A stretch of DNA of 64,000 nucleotides from Paenibacillus auburnensis. Its GTDB lineage: Bacteria > Bacillota > Bacilli > Paenibacillales > Paenibacillaceae. This document shows, piece by piece, positions 58,108 through 64,000 of the stretch. Positions within the stretch are counted from its first letter, which is position 1, and each line of letters starts with the position of its first letter. Location of the stretch: the NCBI RefSeq assembly GCF_927798115.1, contig NZ_CAKMMG010000003.1:62001-126000 (forward strand). The letters are read 5' to 3'. The translations under genes and the position numbers were made by a program. The notes under the pieces are model-generated. The model saw nothing but the letters and a program-made list of their open reading frames with translations. It searched no databases and had not been told where the DNA came from.

Positions 58108-59277
58108 ATGTTTAAATTAACAACCTTATTTTTCCTCATCATGTTTGTGATCGGCACAGATACGTTTTTGATTTCTCCGCTTATCCCAACGCTACAATCT
58201 TTGTTCCATATTCCGACCGAATATTCGGGTTGGATGGTAGGATCTTATGCACTAGGCTATGCCCTATTTGCCCTGATTGCCGGCCCGCTTTCCGATGGTT
58301 GGGACCGCAAAAAGGTTATGCTTTCCGGCATGGTCTGCTTCTCGATTTCGACTATGTTTTGCGGCTTAGCCACAGGATTTTGGTCGATGTTCTTATTCCG
58401 CTTTTTAGCTGGCGTTAGTGCAGCATTCACAGCTCCTCAAGTTTGGGCCTCGATTCCTGCTCTGTTCCCAGCACAAAAAATTGCTAAAGTATCAGGAATC
58501 GTCATGGCAGGCTTGGCTGCCTCTCAAGCGTTTGGTATCCCTATTGGAAGTCTGCTTGCCTCCATCCATTGGTCTTATCCTTTTTTTACAATCGGGATAT
58601 GTGCATTATTGGTGGCGTTATTCATTTTCTATGTTTTGCATGAAATGAAACCGAATCAAGCTCCACAGGCCAAGACTCCGATTTTCAGCAGATACCTCCC
58701 ACTATTGAATAGCCGAACTGCGAGAAGGGCTTTTTTCGCTCATTTTTTATTTCAATGCGGATTCTTTGCTGCCTTTTCGTTCATAGGAAAATGGGGGGCA
58801 GATCGCTTTCATCTTTCCATTGATCAAGCGGGGTATATGATGTTTTTTCTTGGTCTCGGGAATATAGCTGGCAGCTTATGCGGTGCCAACGTGATCAAAG
58901 CTTTAAACCGTTTTAATACGCTGGTTGTGGGCTTTCTTGTCTCAATCGTATGTTTCATTGTTCTGCCTCACTTGCCATCGGTTTCGGCTTTCGAAAGTGT
59001 TTACTTTTTCGTATTCATGAACATGGGGGTCGCTTTTCCATTAATATTGGGTATGCTGAATTCATTAAATCCAGCCATCCGCGGCACGATCTCCAGCTTA
59101 GCCAATTCGATCATGTACGCTGCGACAACGCTCGGTTCTTGGATTGCAGGTCTGATTTACGCGGCTTTTAATGGTTTTTATGCAGTAAGCATTTTTGCGG
59201 CTATTTGCTTTGCCGGTTCGTTGTTATCTTTTATTTTCAGCGGTATTTTTGGCAAGGGAAGGGAAAACAAAGAATGA
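58108..59277 (+). CDS. MFS exporter (multidrug/arabinose-efflux-like)
   Basis: A 389-aa twelve-helix transporter. Motif A appears as GPLSDGWDRKKVML between helices 2 and 3, and helix 5 has SGIVMAGLAASQAFGIPIGS (drug-efflux motif C-like). It resembles AraJ/YdhP-type DHA1 exporters. ATG 58108 follows AGAAGGGTG; the ATG at 58090 lies within the ribosome site. With the ArsR-like gene it forms an A/T-rich two-gene unit that looks horizontally acquired. The substrate is unknown. Confidence 0.87.
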   Translation: MFKLTTLFFLIMFVIGTDTFLISPLIPTLQSLFHIPTEYSGWMVGSYALGYALFALIAGPLSDGWDRKKVMLSGMVCFSISTMFCGLATGFWSMFLFRFLAGVSAAFTAPQVWASIPALFPAQKIAKVSGIVMAGLAASQAFGIPIGSLLASIHWSYPFFTIGICALLVALFIFYVLHEMKPNQAPQAKTPIFSRYLPLLNSRTARRAFFAHFLFQCGFFAAFSFIGKWGADRFHLSIDQAGYMMFFLGLGNIAGSLCGANVIKALNRFNTLVVGFLVSIVCFIVLPHLPSVSAFESVYFFVFMNMGVAFPLILGMLNSLNPAIRGTISSLANSIMYAATTLGSWIAGLIYAAFNGFYAVSIFAAICFAGSLLSFIFSGIFGKGRENKE

Positions 59278-59491
59278 ATTTGCATCATAAATGCATTGGA
59301 GCTGTTCTCAGCGCTACTGATAAAGCTTCAACTGGAAGGATGTTACAAGATTCCGTTTGTTGATGTATGAGGCCGGCTTTCGCGCATAGTTCTCTAAGAT
59401 GAGACGCACACTATTAGGGCAAAGCAGCCGAGATAATATACTTATGCCCTTTGGCAAAATCATTCAAGAAAAAGATGAGGAGGCACAAGTA

Positions 59492-59671
59492 ATGTCCAAT
59501 AAAAAAAGTTACTATGCATTTGAGGAGCCGCTTGGCACCATCATTGAATTTCAAGCAACAAGCTTACAACAGGCTATGGTGATTAAAAAGAAGAAGGCAC
59601 AAGAAATGGGAATTCCTAAAGAGGCTTTTGAACTTACAACCATACGCAAGAAACCAACCCAGAGCGCATGA
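59492..59671 (+). CDS. Small hypothetical protein, 59 aa
   Basis: Reads MSNKKSYYAFEEPLGTIIEF and continues with a helical, lysine-rich part (QQAMVIKKKKAQEMGIPKEA). No family recognised. GGAGG lies 8 bases before ATG 59492; an open frame from 59399 has no site. No partner gene on the same strand is close. Confidence 0.55.
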   Translation: MSNKKSYYAFEEPLGTIIEFQATSLQQAMVIKKKKAQEMGIPKEAFELTTIRKKPTQSA

Positions 59672-59828
59672 GCCTTAATCGAATGGCTTCCTCATACATG
59701 CATTAAGCAATTGCGATTTCATCGTAAATGTCAATCTGCCGGGCATTCGGCATCATTGTTATTCTGGGTCATGGTAAGCTCGGACTTCATCTCGTCCAAG
59801 CTTACCGCTGGTTTCGCCCGGCCAATCG

Positions 59829-59934
59829 ATTGATTACTCCGAATCCAAAATAAACCGGTTCCATTTGATCTGCCAGGCGACGTCATTGACCGGCCCTTCC
59901 GGCAGCGTCCACTCCTCAAATGGAGGCGCATCCT
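59829..59934 (-). pseudogene. Short coding-like remnant after the ArsR-like gene
   Basis: Reverse strand reads LLKDAPPFEEWTLPEGPVND, then VAWQIKWNRFILDSE and a stop. Residue usage is protein-like, but there is no start site, and the frame differs from the regulator's. It may be the tail of a lost gene or of an earlier longer form. A 13-bp hairpin (about 59770-59806, GGTAAGCT arms) lies beyond it. Confidence 0.3.
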
Positions 59935-60849
59935 TCAATAACTCAGATGCACACGGATTACAATGTCTTGATCGTGATTACCGAATCCGGAGCCATAGAG
60001 TGTCAATCCCCCTACGTTTACTGCATGCTCATCGACCGCAAAACGCAGCGTCCAGAACGGTTCCCCCAGCCTGATATCCGCGAGGGTTACCCCTGACATC
60101 GGCTCTCCATCCATAAATGTACCTGATGCATCAATACGAATCGTCTTTAATAATCCGTATTGATTCACATTCCGATGCCACCATTCAGGAGTCAATTTCC
60201 CGCGTGCTGCTCTTCCGAAATCAGCTGGACTTGTCCAGGTGCCGAGGGAAACCCCGTTGAAGGTAAACTCAATATCCGACGGCCAATAATCTCTTAACCC
60301 GGGAGCCTCCGAGGCTATCTCTACCGAAATTTCGATGGCTTCTGCCGTCTGATCGGCAAGCAGATAGTTAGGCATTTTGTATTCGACATAACCCCATCCA
60401 AACCATAGAATGGCAGCGTGAACCCGCTCGGGGTCAAGAAAGTAACGCGGGTCGTCCCAAACTCCAATTTCTTTCTCCCGTGTACCAAGCCCGCAGGTAG
60501 GGTGAACTTCAAAGGCGGTGTAATGGCCGACTGAAATGCTTTGCTCCCTGAGCTTGGCGGATTGTCCGGCAGAAGGCAGCTCAATCTCGACGGCCTTCTT
60601 TTTTAGAAAGCACATTTTGTGCGTCCCCCCGTTCAATCTTACCCTGTGGCTTCCAACGAGCCCGGCTTGTTCGAGTTTCCGGATGTGCATGGTGACAATC
60701 GAAGGGCTGAGTTTTAGATGATCCGCAATATCCTTCACATTCATCTCGTTATCGGCAATAAGACTCATGATTTCCCATCTGACTTCACTTGCTAACGCTT
60801 CATATAACGGCATAAACCTTGGTTCCCTGTTCGCTTTGATGATCATCAT
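59935..60849 (-). CDS. ArsR-like winged-helix regulator with a large C-terminal domain
   Basis: A 304-aa regulator. N-terminal winged helix: PLYEALASEVRWEIMSLIAD, then MNVKDIADHLKLSPSIVTMH. From about residue 100 a beta-rich C-terminal domain of some 200 residues follows (FEVHPTCGLGTREKEIGVWD, ILWFGWGYVEYKMPNY, VDEHAVNVGGLTLYGSGFG), unusual for ArsR proteins and possibly a sugar or ligand sensor. It is divergent from the GH43 gene, and both starts have matching inverted sequence elements nearby, so it most likely regulates that gene. GGGAGATT lies before the paired ATG codons. Confidence 0.8.
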   Translation of the reverse strand: MMIIKANREPRFMPLYEALASEVRWEIMSLIADNEMNVKDIADHLKLSPSIVTMHIRKLEQAGLVGSHRVRLNGGTHKMCFLKKKAVEIELPSAGQSAKLREQSISVGHYTAFEVHPTCGLGTREKEIGVWDDPRYFLDPERVHAAILWFGWGYVEYKMPNYLLADQTAEAIEISVEIASEAPGLRDYWPSDIEFTFNGVSLGTWTSPADFGRAARGKLTPEWWHRNVNQYGLLKTIRIDASGTFMDGEPMSGVTLADIRLGEPFWTLRFAVDEHAVNVGGLTLYGSGFGNHDQDIVIRVHLSY

Positions 60850-60875
60850 AATCTCCCGGATTCATTTATTGAAAT

Positions 60876-60992
60876 CACATATATATGAATTGATTAGAAA
60901 TAACCTGAGGCTTCAAGTCTAATCCATTGCAAGAAATTAGACAATGGTGTTTAATTTCTTTAGCTGTTGATCAACTTAGATTTATATATGTG
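60876..60992. promoter_or_regulatory. Divergent promoter/operator region of ArsR-like regulator and GH43
   Basis: CACATATATA (60876-60885) and TATATATGTG (60983-60992) form inverted copies facing the two genes, each close to its start site. GTTGATCAAC (60966-60975) is a further perfect palindrome. The layout fits a regulator binding both promoters. Confidence 0.5.
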
Positions 60993-61016
60993 TGAATTTA
61001 TGAAAGAGGTGGATAG

Positions 61017-62507
61017 ATGAAGTACAACAACCCGGTCATCAAAGGATTTTATCCTGACCCCAGTGTATGTAAAGCAGGAGATACCTATTATCTCGTTTGC
61101 AGTTCATTTCAATACTTTCCCGGCGTTCCGGTCTTTGAGAGCAAAGATCTGATTAACTGGAAGCAAATCGGTCATTGTCTGACCAGGGAGAGTCAGATTC
61201 AGCTCGGTAATGTGAACAGCTCGGGCGGTGTGTTCGCGCCCACGATCCGGCACAACAACGGAAGATTCTACATGACTACAACAAACGAAACCGGTCATCA
61301 AAATTTCTATGTATGGACTGACGATATTTACGGTGAATGGTCTGAAGCAATCCCAGTGGATCAGGGGGGAATCGATCCTGATTTGTATTTTGAAGACGGA
61401 AAGGCCTTTTTCATGAGCAACGGGACAGACGATAACGGCATCGGCGGTATCGTCCAGTGTGAGATTGACATTGAAACAGGCGCCAAACTGTCGCCAAGCC
61501 GTTCCATATGGCAAGGGGTAGGCGGACGTTATCTGGAAAGCCCTCATATGTATAAAATTGATGGCCGGTATTACCTGATGGCGGCTGAAGGCGGAACGGA
61601 ATACGGCCATATGGTCATTTATGCGCGCGGAGAGTCAGTTTCCGGCCCGTTCGAAGCCTATCCGGACAATCCCGTACTGACCAACCGCAATCTGGGCGGT
61701 TATGAGCTTCAGGGGGTTGGCCATGGCGATCTAATTCAAGATAATGATGGAAACTGGTGGATGCTGCATTTGGGCTTCCGGCAAACCGGCCGCTGGCTTA
61801 CCTACCATCATCTGGGGCGTGAAGTGTTCCTTACACCGGTTACATTTGGCGGGGACGGCTGGTTCACAGCGGGACATAACGGCACAACACTTACGTGCTT
61901 TGAGACCGACCGCATCTCCAGCCAGGTCATTCAGCAGGAAAAGACGAGTTTCACTTTCCAGAACACCGATTGGAATCTGGACTGGTGCTATCTCCGTCAT
62001 CCTGTTACCGCGAATTACCTGTTGGAACAAGATAAAGTAACGCTAAAAGGAACCGCAGTGACCCTGGATATTCCGGAATCGCCGACCTTTATCGGCCTTC
62101 GTCAAAGAGACTTCAACGCGGAAATTTCTTGCGAAGTCAGCCTTACCGGCGGTGAAGCCGGCATCACGCTCTACATGGATGAGAATCATCATTATGATTT
62201 GGCTATACGTAAAACTGCGGCCGGGTATGAAGCTATTGAGCGGCTGAATATCGGTGATATTAAATCGGTGGAGGCTGAAGCAGGTCTCGGAAGCGACAAC
62301 CATGTTACTCTGATCATCCGGGCAAGCCATGAGCACTACACCTTCCTCATTCACGGGAACGGCAAGGAGACCCTATTGGGTACTGCACAGACCCGGTATC
62401 TTTCCTCTGAAGTTGCAGGCGGATTTACAGGCGTACTCATCGGTTTATATGCCTATGGGGAAGGCTCTACGGCTGAATTCTCCAACTTTAAGTGTGAGTA
62501 TCTTTAA
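61017..62507 (+). CDS. GH43 beta-xylosidase/alpha-L-arabinofuranosidase-like enzyme
   Basis: A 496-aa cytosolic glycosidase (no signal peptide). A five-bladed propeller carries the catalytic acids: base in FYPDPSVC (D14), pKa modulator in GGIDPDLYFEDG (near 122), general acid in YLESPHMYK (E near 179). A C-terminal beta-sandwich (about 310-496, AEISCEVSLTGGEAGITLYM) is typical of GH43 beta-xylosidases. It acts on xylo- or arabino-oligosaccharides; which is not decidable. AAAGAGGTGG precedes the ATG. Regulated by the divergent ArsR-like protein (inference). Confidence 0.92.
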   Translation: MKYNNPVIKGFYPDPSVCKAGDTYYLVCSSFQYFPGVPVFESKDLINWKQIGHCLTRESQIQLGNVNSSGGVFAPTIRHNNGRFYMTTTNETGHQNFYVWTDDIYGEWSEAIPVDQGGIDPDLYFEDGKAFFMSNGTDDNGIGGIVQCEIDIETGAKLSPSRSIWQGVGGRYLESPHMYKIDGRYYLMAAEGGTEYGHMVIYARGESVSGPFEAYPDNPVLTNRNLGGYELQGVGHGDLIQDNDGNWWMLHLGFRQTGRWLTYHHLGREVFLTPVTFGGDGWFTAGHNGTTLTCFETDRISSQVIQQEKTSFTFQNTDWNLDWCYLRHPVTANYLLEQDKVTLKGTAVTLDIPESPTFIGLRQRDFNAEISCEVSLTGGEAGITLYMDENHHYDLAIRKTAAGYEAIERLNIGDIKSVEAEAGLGSDNHVTLIIRASHEHYTFLIHGNGKETLLGTAQTRYLSSEVAGGFTGVLIGLYAYGEGSTAEFSNFKCEYL

Positions 62508-62525
62508 GATATCCATTGAAAAAGA

Positions 62526-62577
62526 CACAGGCGGTACGAAGCAAAGGATTCTCCTGCTTCGTACCGCCTGTGTTTTA
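62526..62577. terminator. Strong bidirectional intrinsic terminator
   Basis: An 18-bp perfect stem (CACAGGCGGTACGAAGCA with its complement) and 11-base loop, then TTTTAATA, between converging GH43 and kinase genes. Confidence 0.92.
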
Positions 62578-62632
62578 ATATCGCCGCTTATCGCAATTAA
62601 TAGAACAACTCACTAAATATGTATATGAATTC

Positions 62633-64000
62633 TTAAAGCACAGGCAACGTAATCTCTACAATCGTTCCAGACGGTGTGTTCGCCTTGAATAGCAAGGTAC
62701 CCTTGTGATTGTTGATAATTTTCCTGCTGATCATTACCCCAAGCCCGTTGCCCTCCGATTTGGTCGTAAAGAAAGGTAGGCCAATCCGGTTTAGGACCTC
62801 ATTCGGTATGCCCTGCCCCGTATCGGCGATTCGAATAACTCCAGTATCCTCCTCACGGTTCAACTCTACGGTGATCTCTGCTCCCCGCGGGCTTGCTTCA
62901 ATCGCATTTTTAAGAATATTAATAAAAACCTGCTTCAGCTTGTTATCCGCACACCTAAGCGGCAGATTGGTGAGTTCCGTACGCAATACAATTTCATTGT
63001 CGGTCATATGTGCCTGGGCATTCAATAATACGACTACTTGTCTTACCAGCTGGACCAAATTACAGTCTGACTGATCAGACGGGGATTCCTTGCCCAGCAG
63101 TAGCAGCTCGCCGATAATCGAATTGATTCGATCCACCTCCGACAAAATGATCTCATGGAACTCCCTGCCCATCTTAGACTGGGCAAATAGCAGCTGGACG
63201 AATCCCCTGATACTGGTCAGCGGATTGCGGATTTCATGGGCGATACCTGCAGACAGCTCACCGATCATGGAAATACTTTCAGTGTACCGGAGATACTCTT
63301 CGGTTTTCTTTCGTTCAGTCATGTCGCGGGCGATGGAAATCACCAGCATTCGGCCATTTAGCTTAATGGGCTTCGCGCTGATCTCCACCGGAATTTGCTT
63401 CCCGTCCTTCGCAACCTGAATCCCTTCGACGAATATCCCATCTCCACTAAGAATAATCTCGAATATATTGCCGATCTCGTGCACCAGCGATCCCGCTGCA
63501 ATGGAGTCAGGAGTTTTGTCCAGCAATTCCTGACGCGTATAACCCAGCATCCGGCATGCCGCCTCGTTCACGTCCAGAAGTTTCGATGGCTTACCGTCCT
63601 TATCCTGCTCATAAATGAAAATGGGATCGTTTGCTTCATTAAATAATTTATAGTATTTCAGCTCTGAGAATTTCATCTCCGTTATGTCTCTCAGAACACA
63701 TATATAAGCCGTAATACGTCCTTCCGGATTTTTAATAGGAGAAATGGTTATTTTGACGCTGATCAGCTCTCCACTTCGTTTAATTCTGAAGGTATCGAGA
63801 GCAAACAGAGGCTGCCCCTGATCGATGAAAATAAACATCTGAGTAAGTTCTTCCCTCAGCTCCGGTGGGACATGCGGAAAATCATTTTCGTTCAGCTCTT
63901 GCGTGGTCCAGCCGTATAGCTCAACAAAGACCGAATTGGCGTAAATCACTTTTTTATCGGTGCCCAGAATGTAAATCGGATCCGGACTGTGCTCAACAAA
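62633..64000 (-). CDS. PAS-PAS sensor histidine kinase, N-terminus outside window
   Basis: At least 455 residues; the frame is open to the window edge, so the start is missing. The first visible PAS domain (VEHSPDPIYILGTDKKVIYA) is followed by a second (FNEANDPIFIYEQDKDGKPS). Then come HisKA with GIAHEIRNPLTSIRGF and an ATPase domain with ILKNAIEASPRGA, IADTGQGIPNEVL and GNGLGVMISRK. No membrane segment is visible. It resembles KinA/KinE-type phosphorelay kinases that control sporulation and biofilm decisions. No response regulator is adjacent within the window. Confidence 0.92.
   Translation of the reverse strand, partial: FVEHSPDPIYILGTDKKVIYANSVFVELYGWTTQELNENDFPHVPPELREELTQMFIFIDQGQPLFALDTFRIKRSGELISVKITISPIKNPEGRITAYICVLRDITEMKFSELKYYKLFNEANDPIFIYEQDKDGKPSKLLDVNEAACRMLGYTRQELLDKTPDSIAAGSLVHEIGNIFEIILSGDGIFVEGIQVAKDGKQIPVEISAKPIKLNGRMLVISIARDMTERKKTEEYLRYTESISMIGELSAGIAHEIRNPLTSIRGFVQLLFAQSKMGREFHEIILSEVDRINSIIGELLLLGKESPSDQSDCNLVQLVRQVVVLLNAQAHMTDNEIVLRTELTNLPLRCADNKLKQVFINILKNAIEASPRGAEITVELNREEDTGVIRIADTGQGIPNEVLNRIGLPFFTTKSEGNGLGVMISRKIINNHKGTLLFKANTPSGTIVEITLPVL

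Noticed and set aside
59731..59931. 66-aa frame starting MRLHLRSGRCRKG
   Set aside because: Arginine-rich, no ribosome site, and a more protein-like remnant overlaps it in another frame.

Overview
The window looks like a chromosomal piece of a Paenibacillus-type, spore-forming Firmicute. The case rests on strong GGAGG-type ribosome sites, LplABC-style sugar ABC transporters run by Cache-AraC regulators, S-layer-homology (SLH) anchored surface enzymes, KinA-like kinases and many carbohydrate-active enzymes. No rRNA, tRNA, CRISPR array, insertion sequence or prophage module was recognised. Identifications come from reading motifs and domain architecture; no database search was run.

Layout. 1-2.8 kb: a yidC insertase copy (cut by the window edge) with a small membrane protein, a decayed gene and an unrecognised 225-aa protein. 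2.8-8.4 kb: cytosolic GH3 glycosidase, AraC regulator, divergent SetA-type sugar exporter and a stand-alone receiver protein. 8.4-12.8 kb: a giant pseudokinase-AAA-GAF-LuxR regulator. 13-22.8 kb: one long leftward operon holding a solute-binding lipoprotein, two LplB/LplC-like permeases, an unrecognised 566-572-aa protein, a ROK kinase, an MFS transporter and a membrane Cache-AraC regulator. 23-26 kb: serine hydrolase, SDR and VOC proteins. 26-28.2 kb: an A/T-rich, gene-poor stretch with a decayed amidase-domain gene, a frameshifted endonuclease-like gene, small hypothetical genes and orphan palindromes. 28.3-31.3 kb: a second sugar ABC transporter with its binding protein last. 31.4-36 kb: metallophosphoesterase, alpha-carbonic anhydrase lipoprotein, DUF2231 membrane protein and an OmpR-type two-component pair.

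36-48 kb: SLH-anchored GH53 endo-galactanase, NSS transporter, AlkD-like repair protein, degenerate HD-GYP protein and SLH-anchored M14 carboxypeptidase. 48-56.3 kb: a signalling block with a soluble histidine kinase, a 1.9k-residue poly-HAMP hybrid kinase with three receivers, and a receiver-kinase hybrid. 56.5-59.7 kb: DUF3829-like lipoprotein, then a low-GC ArsR-MFS pair. 59.9-62.5 kb: a two-part ArsR-like regulator divergent from a GH43 enzyme. The window ends inside a PAS-PAS histidine kinase.

Together the genes suggest a plant-polysaccharide lifestyle. Wall-bound galactanase produces oligosaccharides, ABC systems import them (no ATPase gene is present, so a shared MsmX-type ATPase elsewhere is likely), and GH3, GH43 and ROK proteins process them. 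Local AraC, ArsR-like and carbon-catabolite (cre) signals would control this. The most unusual items are the poly-HAMP kinase with its near-identical 276-bp repeats, the unrecognised protein in the LplABC operon, the intercistronic hairpin after its binding-protein gene, the HD-GYP protein lacking its HD motif, and a probably leaderless ArsR message.
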